Source: Flavobacteriaceae bacterium GSB9
Lineage (GTDB): Bacteria > Bacteroidota > Bacteroidia > Flavobacteriales > Flavobacteriaceae
Reading direction: 5' to 3'
Length of the DNA stretch: 64,000 nt
Assembly: GCA_022749295.1 (NCBI GenBank)
Contig: CP062007.1
Location: 2,976,001-3,040,000 of the forward strand
The notes under the pieces are model-generated. The model saw only the letters and a program-made list of their open reading frames with translations. It did not search any database and was not told the origin of the DNA. Every line of letters begins with the position of its first letter. Within the stretch, counting starts at the first letter, position 1. A program made the position numbers and the translations under genes. Shown here piece by piece: positions 18,754 to 28,036 of this stretch.

Positions 18754-20934
18754 ATGTCTAGCACTCTAAAATATTTTACACTTGTTTGCCTCTTTTTAAG
18801 TGGTATTGCCCTTTTTGGTCAGGATGCTACGTTTCGCAAAGGCGATGAGCCAAAGTTTATCGTTCGTGGTTCGGTAATTGAAAGTGATACCAGGGATCCT
18901 ATCCCTAACGTTAATATTGAGGTTAACGGTGGTGCGTATACGACAACCGATGCTTTTGGCGACTTTAGAATTCAGGCACGAAAGGGTGATGAGCTTACCA
19001 TACGTCACAAAGATTTTGAAACCGTAGTCTATATCATCAGAAGTGATGAACGCATAAGGGTAGAGGTGGAGCCAAACGAGAATGCTGCGAACTATTCCAA
19101 ATTAAAAAAAAATTCAAAGTCTTCAAAAAAGGAAACTTTTAATGCCCTAATTGATTCCGCGGAAGCGTATTTAAAGAAAGATGCCAAAAAAAGTATTCAA
19201 TTTGTGGGCGATGCTTTGGTTGAAAGTGCTTCGACCAAAGAAAATGGTGAGGCCTACGAGATTTTAGGAGATGTCTATATGCATTGGAAACAATACGATT
19301 TGGCTGTTTCGAACTACCGGATAAGTTTGCAAAACAGGAACACCAATCTTGTTAATCTTAAGTTGGCCGAGGCTTACAAGAAGAACAAAAATTATCAGGA
19401 AAGTATAGAAACTTATAATGGCATCGATAAAAAGAGTCTGTCCAATTGGCAACTCACCCAACTATATGAGGGCTTGGGCGAGGTGTACGTTTCAATCCAA
19501 AAGTACCAACAGGCCATTCGTGCTTTTCAGGAAGGGTTAAATGTGGCCAAAGCCCATTTGATAACCCCTAAAATAACCGATTTCAACTCCAAAATAGCTC
19601 AGGTCTATAATGCTATTGGGCAACGTAATAAAGCTGAGTCATTTTTTAATAAATCGATGAAATTGGCTAATACCGAAAATAAAAAACGTGCCGTTGAAGA
19701 AAAATTGAAAGTTGCTGATTTTAAGAGTGCAACCAATGATTATTCCGATGAAATTGAGCTGCGAAAGGAAGCGTTGAATGATATCACCGAAATAGAAAGT
19801 AAGTCTGAATTGAGTAACGAAAGTCCTTTAACCCCACAAAAACAGAACTATAAAATTGGTAATGCCTATGCCTCACAAAACGATTTTGGAAATGCCATTC
19901 AATATCTTGAAAAAAGTATCAGTGAAGCTGGAGCAAAAAAAGATTTGATTGTAAAAAAAGACGCTACCAGAAAATTGTCGGAGGTTTACCGCGATGCCGG
20001 ACAGTTCGATAAGGCCTTAATGGCTTATCAAAGCTACGTGGATTTAGTGGATACGCTTTATGCTTTAAAAGAACAGGAAATATCGCAAGCGGCTCGGTTT
20101 AGTAAAGAAATTACAAGCAAGCAAAACCGAATTTTAAGCCTGGAGGGCGAGCGGGAGCTATCTCAAAGTAAATATCAACTTACGGTAGAGCAATCTAAAC
20201 GCCAAAAACTAATTATTTATTCATTAATTGGCGGCGTGTTTTTATTGTTAGTTGCCGCTTTTTTAATGTTTAAATATATAAAGCAACAACGTTTGGCCAA
20301 CAATCTATTGGCTTTAAAAAGCCTTCGTAGTCAAATGAATCCGCATTTTATTTTCAATGCCTTAAACTCGGTAAACAGTTTTATTGCTTCAAATGATGAG
20401 CGCACCGCAAACAAATACCTTACCGATTTTTCGATGCTTATGCGGGCTGTTTTGGAAAATAGCGAAGAGGATTTTATTCCGTTGGAAAAGGAAATCGAAT
20501 TGCTTCAGCTATACACCAAACTGGAACATTTCAGATTTAAAGATAAGTTTGATTACAACATTAATATTGACGATACCATAAAATTACAAGAGTTTGAAAT
20601 ACCACCAATGCTGTTGCAACCGTATATTGAAAATGCCGTTTGGCACGGACTGCGTTACAAAAAAAGTAAAGGGCATTTAGAAATTAACATTTCACAGGCT
20701 AGCCCAGATGAAATCAAAATAACGATAACAGACGATGGCATTGGCCGAATAAAATCGAAGGCCTTAAAAACCGCTAATCAACAAAAGCAAAACTCGAAAG
20801 GTATGGGCAACATAAAAAAGCGGGTGGCTATCTTAAATGCTATGTATAAAGACAAAGTGGAGGTGCATATTGAAGATTTTACAGATGAAGATGATACAGG
20901 TACTAAGGTAATTGTAATGATTAAAAAGGATTAA
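18754..20934 (+). CDS. TPR-containing sensor histidine kinase (LytS/His_kinase type)
   Basis: A 726-residue membrane kinase. After a signal peptide (about 1-22) comes a carboxypeptidase-regulatory-like beta domain (VRGSVIESDTRDPIPNVNIE, about 33-105), then tetratricopeptide repeats in the region about 130-445 (QYDLAVSNYRISLQNRN, QKYQQAIRAFQEGLNVAKA, GNAIQYLEKSISEAG). A short coiled stretch and one transmembrane helix (about 486-508) follow. The His_kinase domain has SLRSQMNPHFIFNALNSV with phospho-acceptor His531. The ATPase domain has MLLQPYIENAVWHGLRYK and ITDDGIGR with GMGNIKKRV. The partner is the LytTR regulator 68 bases downstream. Known relatives sense envelope or cell-surface signals; the ligand here is unknown. 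Confidence 0.93.
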   Translation: MSSTLKYFTLVCLFLSGIALFGQDATFRKGDEPKFIVRGSVIESDTRDPIPNVNIEVNGGAYTTTDAFGDFRIQARKGDELTIRHKDFETVVYIIRSDERIRVEVEPNENAANYSKLKKNSKSSKKETFNALIDSAEAYLKKDAKKSIQFVGDALVESASTKENGEAYEILGDVYMHWKQYDLAVSNYRISLQNRNTNLVNLKLAEAYKKNKNYQESIETYNGIDKKSLSNWQLTQLYEGLGEVYVSIQKYQQAIRAFQEGLNVAKAHLITPKITDFNSKIAQVYNAIGQRNKAESFFNKSMKLANTENKKRAVEEKLKVADFKSATNDYSDEIELRKEALNDITEIESKSELSNESPLTPQKQNYKIGNAYASQNDFGNAIQYLEKSISEAGAKKDLIVKKDATRKLSEVYRDAGQFDKALMAYQSYVDLVDTLYALKEQEISQAARFSKEITSKQNRILSLEGERELSQSKYQLTVEQSKRQKLIIYSLIGGVFLLLVAAFLMFKYIKQQRLANNLLALKSLRSQMNPHFIFNALNSVNSFIASNDERTANKYLTDFSMLMRAVLENSEEDFIPLEKEIELLQLYTKLEHFRFKDKFDYNINIDDTIKLQEFEIPPMLLQPYIENAVWHGLRYKKSKGHLEINISQASPDEIKITITDDGIGRIKSKALKTANQQKQNSKGMGNIKKRVAILNAMYKDKVEVHIEDFTDEDDTGTKVIVMIKKD

Positions 20935-21002
20935 ATTAAGGTTTTTGAAGGGCAAATTGTAGTGCTTCCTTCTTAAGGCTACTAACTCCTAACGTATAAA
21001 GT

Positions 21003-21737
21003 ATGAAATTAAATTCCATTATAGTAGAAGACGAAGAAACCAGTAGAGACATTCTAAAAAATTATCTCAAAAAGTACTGTCCCAATGTTACGGTTGTGGG
21101 TGAGGCAGCCAATGTAGACGAAGCTTTGGTTTTAATACGGAACCATGAGTTGGATGTGGTGTTCCTGGATGTGGAAATGCCTTATGGTAACGCTTTCGAT
21201 TTGCTCGATAAAATGGGTAATGTTAATTTTGAAACCGTATTTGTTACGGCCTACAATCACTATGCTATTGATGCATTAAACGCCCATGCTTCCTATTATT
21301 TAACTAAACCTATTTCCATCGACGAACTTATAAAAGCCGTTGATTATGTTACTGAAATAAAAACTAAGGAAAGCGCCTTGCAGGACCAAGTGCTTGTGCC
21401 AAAAACAAATCCAGTTAATGGTAAAATAACCATTCCACAACTGGATGGTTTTGAGGTGTTGAATACTTCCGATATTTTATATTGTAAAGCCGACGATAAC
21501 TATACCGAAATCTACCTGAACAACGATAAAAAAAAGGTGGTTAGTAAAACATTAAAATATTTTGAAGATATTTTGAGCGATAGCGGTTTTACACGGGTGC
21601 ACAAATCGTATTTGGTTAATGTAAGCGAAGTGGTAAAATATGTAAAAGGCAAAGGGGGTAGTGTGCTGTTGAGTAATGGAAAGGAAATTATGGTTTCGGC
21701 CTCAAAAAAATCCGGTTTATTATCGTATTTTAAGTGA
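21003..21737 (+). CDS. LytTR-family response regulator
   Basis: A 244-residue two-domain regulator. The receiver domain (about 1-120) has acidic residues at VEDEE, phospho-acceptor Asp56 (VVFLDVEMPYG) and the conserved Lys in SYYLTKPIS. The DNA-binding LytTR domain (about 140-240) reads ILYCKADDNYTEIYLNND and FTRVHKSYLVNVSEV, with KGGSVLLSNGKEIMVS. It should receive phosphate from the preceding kinase. The paired repeat at 18626-18656 could be its own operator. The queuosine transporter gene begins 17 bases after its stop. Confidence 0.95.
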   Translation: MKLNSIIVEDEETSRDILKNYLKKYCPNVTVVGEAANVDEALVLIRNHELDVVFLDVEMPYGNAFDLLDKMGNVNFETVFVTAYNHYAIDALNAHASYYLTKPISIDELIKAVDYVTEIKTKESALQDQVLVPKTNPVNGKITIPQLDGFEVLNTSDILYCKADDNYTEIYLNNDKKKVVSKTLKYFEDILSDSGFTRVHKSYLVNVSEVVKYVKGKGGSVLLSNGKEIMVSASKKSGLLSYFK

Positions 21738-21754
21738 TTTAAAAATTGCAATTA

Positions 21755-22459
21755 ATGACGTTAAAAGACAAATTGGCTGCCCAGCGTACTTATATCCTTT
21801 TAGGAGCTTTGTTTATTACCTCGTTGGTAGTTTCCAATCTTATTTTTCAAAAATTCTTTTATTGGTATCCGTTCGATGTTGAAATCTTCGGGAATAAACT
21901 TTTTGAAATTTCAGTGGGTATTTTGCCTTACCCCATAACATTTTTGATTACCGATTTAATCAGTGAGATATACGGGAAAAAGCGCGCCAACGATGTGGTG
22001 GTAACTGGTATTTTCGCTTCGTTGTTTTCGTTGTTAATTATTTACACGGCAAGTGAAGTGCCCGCAACGCCTTGGTCTCATATTGATGATGCCACATTTT
22101 CGAAGGTGTTTGGAAACTCGGCCATTGCAGTTTTTGCCAGTATGCTCACGTACTTGTTCGCACAGTTTGTTGATATTCAAATTTACCACTTCTGGAAACG
22201 GCTTACCAAGGGTAAGCACTTATGGTTGCGAAACAATTTTTCTACCTGGTTTTCGCAGTTTGTAGATACATTTACCATTGTGTTTTTACTGTGTTCTTTC
22301 AGTATTATTGAGTGGACCAATTTTAAAGGCTTGTTGGTAAGTGGTTTTCTGTTTAAAGTCATAGTTGCTGTTTGCGACACGCCTTTATTGTATTTTGGCG
22401 TTTACCTATTTAGAAAACGATTTAAGCTAAAACTAGGGGAGGAGATAAACTTACTTTAA
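21755..22459 (+). CDS. yhhQ: Queuosine precursor transporter, YhhQ/DUF165 family
   Basis: About 234 residues from the ATG at 21755 (MTLKDKLAAQRTYILLGALF); a TTG at 21746 would add three residues without benefit. Six or so transmembrane helices are visible. The family signature is ITDLISEIYGKKRANDVV after the second helix, with FAQFVDIQIYHFWKRLT and WFSQFVDTFTIVFLLC in the later helices. By family it imports preQ0/preQ1 for tRNA queuosine modification. It lies 17 bases after the LytTR gene on the same strand, probably by readthrough. Confidence 0.9.
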   Translation: MTLKDKLAAQRTYILLGALFITSLVVSNLIFQKFFYWYPFDVEIFGNKLFEISVGILPYPITFLITDLISEIYGKKRANDVVVTGIFASLFSLLIIYTASEVPATPWSHIDDATFSKVFGNSAIAVFASMLTYLFAQFVDIQIYHFWKRLTKGKHLWLRNNFSTWFSQFVDTFTIVFLLCSFSIIEWTNFKGLLVSGFLFKVIVAVCDTPLLYFGVYLFRKRFKLKLGEEINLL

Positions 22460-22561
22460 TATGCTGCTGTAAATTGTAGGAATAGGTTAAATTTTTATTA
22501 AACTTGCTGTTCAGTTAATCAGTTGCCCCTTTTGTAACGTATATTTCTATAAAGTTTACTT

Positions 22562-25255
22562 ATGAAAAAAGCCTTTAAAATTATTGGAATAACATTGTTG
22601 GTTATCGTTGCATTACTTTTGGTTTTGCCATTTGCATTCCAGGGTCAGATACAAGACATTGTGAAGCGTTTTATTAACCAGAATTTAAATGCGAAAGTTG
22701 AATTTAGTGATGTGAATTTAAGTTTTATCAGGAGTTTTCCGCAAGCCCATGTTGGTGTTTCAGATTTGCTCATTACCAATTTTGAACCTTTTAAGGATGA
22801 AACACTGGCTACGGCCAAAACCATATCATTTACCATGTCGGTTAAAGAACTTTTTAAAAAGCCTAGCGATGGTCCGGTGGTAGTGAATTCCATCACTGTT
22901 GATGAGGCACTTTTAACCCTTAAAACTGATAAATTTGGAAATGTTAATTACGATATTGTAAAAGAAAGTGAGGGAGAATCTTCGGAAGAAGGTAGCGGGT
23001 TCTCGTTTGATATTGAAGACTACGCTATAAATAAAAGTGCTTTCACGTATATTGATGAAGAGTCTAAAATGAAGATTGATGTCACGGAACTGAACCATAC
23101 AGGGCATGGAACCTTTTCGGCCGAAACTTCAGAATTGGATACCAAGAGTGAAGCCAATCTTAGTTTTACTATGGACAGCACAAATTACCTGAGCAATAAT
23201 CCGGTAAGATTAGATGCGTTAATTGGCATGGATTTAACAAACGATAAATACACTTTTAAGGAAAACAAAGGTTTTATAAACGATTTGCCTTTAGAGTTTG
23301 AGGGTTTTGTGCAATTAATGGACGAAGGACAAGAGGTGGATATTACGTTTAAAAATCCAGAATCCGATTTCAAAAATTTCTTGGCGGTAATTCCAAAGTC
23401 TTATTCAAAAAATATCGACGATGTTGAAACTACGGGCGATTTTAAGGTCAATGGCGTTATAAAGGGTATGGTAACAGATGAAACGATTCCGAATTTAGAT
23501 ATCAATATTACATCAAATAATGCATCGTTTAAGTATCCAAATTTGCCCAAACGTGTTGAAAATATTGTGATAAACACGAGTATAAAAAATACAACGGGCC
23601 ATACTGATGATACCTATGTGGATATTAAAACCCTCGATTTTAAAATTGATGATGATGTATTCAAATCGTCGGCCACCATCAAAAATATAACAAAAAATAT
23701 GCTCGTCAATGCCAGTCTAGACGGCGTTGTTAATTTGGCTAATATCACTAAGGTTTACCCTGTGGAATTGGAAAATCAATTGACGGGAATTTTAAAAGGA
23801 AAGCTGAATACCACTTTTGATATGAACGCTATTGAGACTAATGCCTACGAGCGTATTAAAAATAACGGTTCGGTGAATATTACCGATTTTGTGTTTTCTT
23901 CCGGAGATATTGTGAATCCTATTCATATTACCAATGCCGATATGGCTTTCCAGCCTGGTACGGTATCGTTAAACCGTTTTAATGCGAAAACGGGCGATAG
24001 TGACTTAAATGCCATTGGAACTATAAAAAATTTATTAGGTTTTCTGTTGAGCGACAATACTTTAAAAGGAAATTTCAATGTAAGTTCCAATATGTTTAAA
24101 GTTAATGATTTTATGACTGTTGATGAAGAAAATCCAACCGATAATAAAACAACCAGTAGTTCCGAATCGCTTAAAATACCAGCCTTTTTAGAGTGTGTTG
24201 TTAATGCTAATGCCAAAACGGTGGTTTACGATAATTTGAATTTGAAGGACGTTTCTGGGCAGCTCTATATAAAAGACCAACAAGCAACTTTGGAAAACCT
24301 TAAGTCCAATATTTTTGATGGCGCTTTAATGCTGTCAGGAGATGTCTCTACAAAAGGCAAAACGCCTACCTTTAACCTAAATTTAGGTGCCGATGGTTTT
24401 GATATAGCAAAATCATTTAAAGATTTGGAACTCTTGCAGAATATAGCGCCAATAGCTAATTTACTTCAAGGAAAATTAAATACTGATATTAAATTATCGG
24501 GTAATTTAGATAGTGAATTTTCACCGGTTTTAAGCAGCGTTTCTGGCAATGCGCTTGCTGAGTTGCTTACTACAAAAATAAATGCAGAACAAAGCAAGTT
24601 GCTCAACAAACTGGATGGCGCTTTGAATTTTATTGATTTTAATGAACTTGACCTTAAGAATCTAAAAACCAAATTTTCATTTGCTAACGGAAAGGTAAGT
24701 GTGCAACCTTTCGATTTAAAATACAAAGATATTGGCATTACCGTTTCGGGTTCGCATGGTTTTGATAAAACAGTGGACTACAATACCGTATTTAACGTGC
24801 CCGCCAAATATTTGGGCAGTGAAGTAAACCGACTTATTGGGAAAATAAATGATGCCGAAGTGAACAAAATAACAATTCCTGTAACAGCTAATATTACAGG
24901 AAGTTTAACTAACCCTACGGTTAAAACCGATTTAACGAGCGGTGTAAATAACCTTACCCAACAACTTGTTGAAATTGAAAAACAAAAGCTGCTTAACCAA
25001 GGTAAAGATAAGGTTAAAGATTTAATAGGAGGGGTGATAGGTTCAAATAAAACAAAAACCGATTCTATAAAACAGCAGCAAAATAATGTGGTTAAAGATG
25101 TTTTGGGCGATATTGTAAAAGGAAGTACTACTAAAAATGATTCAATAAAAACAACAGATACTACGGCAACCAATACACCATCAAAAAATATCAAGGACGC
25201 TTTAAGTAATCTTTTTGGTAAAAAGAAAACAAAGGTTAACGATACGCTCAATTAA
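22562..25255 (+). CDS. AsmA-like protein
   Basis: An 897-residue protein with an N-terminal membrane anchor (residues 5-30, IIGITLLVIVALLLVLPFAF) and an AsmA N-terminal start (FINQNLNAKVEFSDVNLSF). The long body is beta-strand rich, and an AsmA C-terminal-like domain lies near 595-810 (LLQGKLNTDIKLSGNLDSEF, FANGKVSVQPFDLKYKDI). AsmA relatives are large periplasm-spanning proteins linked to phospholipid movement and outer-membrane homeostasis. The last 100 residues are low in complexity, with Lys, Asp and Thr (GSNKTKTDSIKQQQNN). It has its own terminator downstream and 102 bases upstream. Confidence 0.88.
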   Translation: MKKAFKIIGITLLVIVALLLVLPFAFQGQIQDIVKRFINQNLNAKVEFSDVNLSFIRSFPQAHVGVSDLLITNFEPFKDETLATAKTISFTMSVKELFKKPSDGPVVVNSITVDEALLTLKTDKFGNVNYDIVKESEGESSEEGSGFSFDIEDYAINKSAFTYIDEESKMKIDVTELNHTGHGTFSAETSELDTKSEANLSFTMDSTNYLSNNPVRLDALIGMDLTNDKYTFKENKGFINDLPLEFEGFVQLMDEGQEVDITFKNPESDFKNFLAVIPKSYSKNIDDVETTGDFKVNGVIKGMVTDETIPNLDINITSNNASFKYPNLPKRVENIVINTSIKNTTGHTDDTYVDIKTLDFKIDDDVFKSSATIKNITKNMLVNASLDGVVNLANITKVYPVELENQLTGILKGKLNTTFDMNAIETNAYERIKNNGSVNITDFVFSSGDIVNPIHITNADMAFQPGTVSLNRFNAKTGDSDLNAIGTIKNLLGFLLSDNTLKGNFNVSSNMFKVNDFMTVDEENPTDNKTTSSSESLKIPAFLECVVNANAKTVVYDNLNLKDVSGQLYIKDQQATLENLKSNIFDGALMLSGDVSTKGKTPTFNLNLGADGFDIAKSFKDLELLQNIAPIANLLQGKLNTDIKLSGNLDSEFSPVLSSVSGNALAELLTTKINAEQSKLLNKLDGALNFIDFNELDLKNLKTKFSFANGKVSVQPFDLKYKDIGITVSGSHGFDKTVDYNTVFNVPAKYLGSEVNRLIGKINDAEVNKITIPVTANITGSLTNPTVKTDLTSGVNNLTQQLVEIEKQKLLNQGKDKVKDLIGGVIGSNKTKTDSIKQQQNNVVKDVLGDIVKGSTTKNDSIKTTDTTATNTPSKNIKDALSNLFGKKKTKVNDTLN

Positions 25256-25289
25256 ACGTAAAACAGCGTTTAAAGAAAAATGAAAATTT

Positions 25290-25332
25290 AAACTGTCATG
25301 CACCAAAAAAATACAATGTATGGCAGTTTTTT
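25290..25332 (+). terminator. Probable terminator after the AsmA-like gene
   Basis: AAACTGTCAT and ATGGCAGTTT form a 10-bp stem (one T-G pair) around a 20-base A-rich loop, followed by a T run (TTTTTTG). It isolates the AsmA gene from the glycan cluster. Confidence 0.7.
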
Positions 25333-25423
25333 GTTTGCGGTTCTTTCATTTTTCTTCCAATTAAAATAATTAATTTATATTAGTTTTTTAATTAACGAAT
25401 TAAACTCAAAAAAGTAAAAGGCC

Positions 25424-26821
25424 TTGTCAAATATTTACGCCGTATATCGATTTTTACGGAACAATTTGGAGTCTGGGTCGCATGCTGTTTCCTTTAAAAA
25501 AAAATACAGCTGTTTTAAGACATATTTTTTCTGGTTCGTTGTTGTTTTGTTTTTAAGTTCTTGTTCCAGACCTATTGCTTTTTCCACAGTAGGCAAGGGT
25601 TGGAGCAATAACTCGGTAAATGTTGTTAAATTTAGAAAGAATGCGCTTACCACTTTTGGCGATTATCAGTTTGTAGCATATTACGATCAAGGAAATAATT
25701 TGGTTTTGGGTAAGCGAAAACTTAATACTTCACGTTGGGAAACTTTAACGACATCATTTAAGGGCCATGCTGAAGATGCTCATAATAGTATAAGCATAGC
25801 TGTTGACGGAAATGGGGTTTTACATGTTAGTTGGGACCACCATAATTCAAAATTGAAGTATGCTAGGGGGCTATCACCGTTAAGTTTAAAATTGGGTGAA
25901 ACGCAATCCATGACGGGAAACCTTGAAGAAAAAGTAACCTATCCAGAATTCTATAACTTGCCAAATGGAAACCTACTGTTTTTTTACCGTTCAGGACAAT
26001 CGGGAAGGGGCAATTTAGTTATCAATTCTTATAATGTTGATACAAAGCAATGGCAGCAAATTCAAAATAATCTTATAGATGGTGAAGGTCAGCGTAGCGC
26101 ATACTGGCAGGCTTGTGTTGATAATTTTGGTACAATTCATGTGTCTTGGATTTGGCGCGAAACTTGGGATGTTGAAACCAATCATGATTTGTGCTATGCA
26201 AAATCTACAGATGGTGGAAAAACATGGCGAAAATCGAATGGTGAAAAATACGAGTTACCCATAACCTTAGCTACAGCTGAATACGCACTTAAAATACCAC
26301 AAAATAGTAATTTAATCAACCAAACGGCAATGGTTACCGATCAACATGGAGCACCCTTTATTGCAAGTTATTGGAGCGATAATAAAATTCCGCAGTACCA
26401 TGTGGTATACTTAAGCAATGGTGTTTGGGAAAAGGTAAACACAGGTTTTCGAAAAACGGCTTTTGTTTTGGGAGGTGGGGGCACTAAAAGAATTCCTATT
26501 TCTCGCCCCGATATTTTTATCGACACATTTTCAATAAATAAAAAAGTTAATCTTATATTTCGAGATGCTGAATCTGGTAATAGAATCTCTTTAGCCCATG
26601 GTGGGTTGAAAAATAATACACCTTGGAAAGTTATAAATTTAACCCAGAAGAGTGTTGGTGAATGGGAGCCTAATTATGATGTTTCGCTTTGGAAAAGTAA
26701 AGGTAAACTTAATGTTTTTGTTCAAGACGTTACGCAAATTGATGGTGAAGGTGTTGCAAAAAAGGAACCTACAATAATAAAGATTTTAGAAATTAAAGAT
26801 ATAACTAAACTTTACAACTGA
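25424..26821 (+). CDS. BNR-4 beta-propeller lipoprotein, putative polysaccharide lyase
   Basis: A 465-residue frame that opens at TTG 25424; no in-frame ATG precedes the lipoprotein signal FWFVVVLFLSSC (lipobox Cys47). The body is a BNR-4 propeller: FVAYYDQGNNLVLGKRKL, then HNSISIAVDGNGVLHVSWDH with His120 and His140, and later VSWIWRETWDVETNHDLCYA. BNR-4 proteins include ulvan lyases (PL24/PL25) and rhamnosyl-glucuronate lyases (PL42). The 20-residue spacing of the two histidines fits, from memory, the catalytic pair of PL25. The next gene, GH88, removes the unsaturated uronate that a lyase makes. An ATG at 25482 in another frame joins this frame if the A9 run (25496-25504) gains one base, giving MLFPLKKKYSCF before the lipobox; see findings. 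Confidence 0.82.
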   Translation: MSNIYAVYRFLRNNLESGSHAVSFKKKYSCFKTYFFWFVVVLFLSSCSRPIAFSTVGKGWSNNSVNVVKFRKNALTTFGDYQFVAYYDQGNNLVLGKRKLNTSRWETLTTSFKGHAEDAHNSISIAVDGNGVLHVSWDHHNSKLKYARGLSPLSLKLGETQSMTGNLEEKVTYPEFYNLPNGNLLFFYRSGQSGRGNLVINSYNVDTKQWQQIQNNLIDGEGQRSAYWQACVDNFGTIHVSWIWRETWDVETNHDLCYAKSTDGGKTWRKSNGEKYELPITLATAEYALKIPQNSNLINQTAMVTDQHGAPFIASYWSDNKIPQYHVVYLSNGVWEKVNTGFRKTAFVLGGGGTKRIPISRPDIFIDTFSINKKVNLIFRDAESGNRISLAHGGLKNNTPWKVINLTQKSVGEWEPNYDVSLWKSKGKLNVFVQDVTQIDGEGVAKKEPTIIKILEIKDITKLYN

Positions 26822-26825
26822 ACTA

Positions 26826-28034
26826 ATGAATAGAATAGTCGCGCTTATAATGGCTTTAATGGCCTTTACGATTTCCTTTGCTCAAAAAACAGATCCGTTA
26901 ATTTTAGAAATCGAAAAGGCTCTTAACATCGCCTCAAATCAATATAAAAACATGAAAGACCGTCTGCCCAAAGGCAGATACCCAAAAACATATCATGCCA
27001 ATTCCGATAAGTTTGAAACGAGTAACTCAGGCTGGTGGTGCAGTGGCTTTTACCCAGGTACCCTGTTGTATTTGAATGAAGCGGTTAATGCGTCTGAACT
27101 AAAACAGGAAGCTGATAGCGTTTTAAACGATTTAAAAAAGGAACAATTCAATACTTCAACACACGACCTCGGTTTTATGATGTTTTGTAGTTTTGGGAAT
27201 GCCGAGCGTTTAAGCCCTTCACAAGAATATAAAGATATTTTGATGAATAGTGCAAAATCTTTGGCCACCCGTTACGACGATACAGTTAAATGCATCCGTT
27301 CTTGGAATAGTGCACCATGGAATAGTGCTGGTGAAGATGATTTGGTGGTTATTATAGACAATATGATGAATTTAGAACTACTCTTTTGGGGCACCGAACA
27401 TAGTGGAGATAGCACGTATTACAATATTGCCGTAAACCATGCGAATAAAACTATGGAGAATCACTTTAGGGATGATTACAGCTCGTTTCACGAAGTTGTT
27501 TACAACGAAAAGACAGGTGATGTAAAAAAGAGAATTACTAACCAAGGAGCCGCCGACGATTCGGCTTGGGCGCGTGGACAAGCTTGGGGTTTGTATGGCT
27601 ATGTGGTGATGTACAGAGAAACCCAAGATCCTAAGTACCTAGAGCAAGCGAATGCTATTGCAAGCTTCATTTTAAATCATCCTAATATGCCAGAAGATAT
27701 GATACCCTATTGGGATTTTAATGCTCCTGATATTCCAAATGCATTAAGAGATTCTTCGGCAGCCGCCATTATTGCTTCTGCTTTGCTCGAATTGCAAAAT
27801 TATGTTGATGGAGAAACACAAAACGATTATAAAATTAAAGCCAAAACCATGCTAAAAAGCTTGCTTAGTCCAGAATATTTAGCTGAAAAAGGTACTAACG
27901 GCGGTTTTGTTTTAAAACACGGCGTGGGAAATATGCCCAAAAATACCGAAATTGATGTACCACTTTCATATGGTGATTATTATTTAATTGAAGCTATGAT
28001 GCGGTATAGAAATAAACACAAAATAACAAAATAA
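26826..28034 (+). CDS. GH88 unsaturated glucuronyl hydrolase
   Basis: A 402-residue secreted or periplasmic enzyme (signal peptide 1-20, ending FAQ). It hydrates and releases the 4,5-unsaturated uronic acid from the non-reducing end of lyase products. Family signs are FYPGTLLYLNEAV, STHDLGFMMFCSFGNAERL with Asp114, LVVIIDNMMNLELLFWG with Asp178, and NQGAADDSAWARGQAWGLYG. Asp114 and Asp178 correspond to the two catalytic aspartates known in Bacillus UGL. The (alpha/alpha)6-barrel length is normal. It starts five bases after the BNR-4 gene and ends two bases before the GH35 gene, so it is co-transcribed and probably acts right after that putative lyase. Confidence 0.93.
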   Translation: MNRIVALIMALMAFTISFAQKTDPLILEIEKALNIASNQYKNMKDRLPKGRYPKTYHANSDKFETSNSGWWCSGFYPGTLLYLNEAVNASELKQEADSVLNDLKKEQFNTSTHDLGFMMFCSFGNAERLSPSQEYKDILMNSAKSLATRYDDTVKCIRSWNSAPWNSAGEDDLVVIIDNMMNLELLFWGTEHSGDSTYYNIAVNHANKTMENHFRDDYSSFHEVVYNEKTGDVKKRITNQGAADDSAWARGQAWGLYGYVVMYRETQDPKYLEQANAIASFILNHPNMPEDMIPYWDFNAPDIPNALRDSSAAAIIASALLELQNYVDGETQNDYKIKAKTMLKSLLSPEYLAEKGTNGGFVLKHGVGNMPKNTEIDVPLSYGDYYLIEAMMRYRNKHKITK

Positions 28035-28036
28035 CA

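Noticed and set aside
24778-25251. Long open frame on the minus strand
   Set aside because: Lies opposite the AsmA-like gene, which has clear domain text and a terminator; its translation is hydrophobic low-complexity without any recognised motif.
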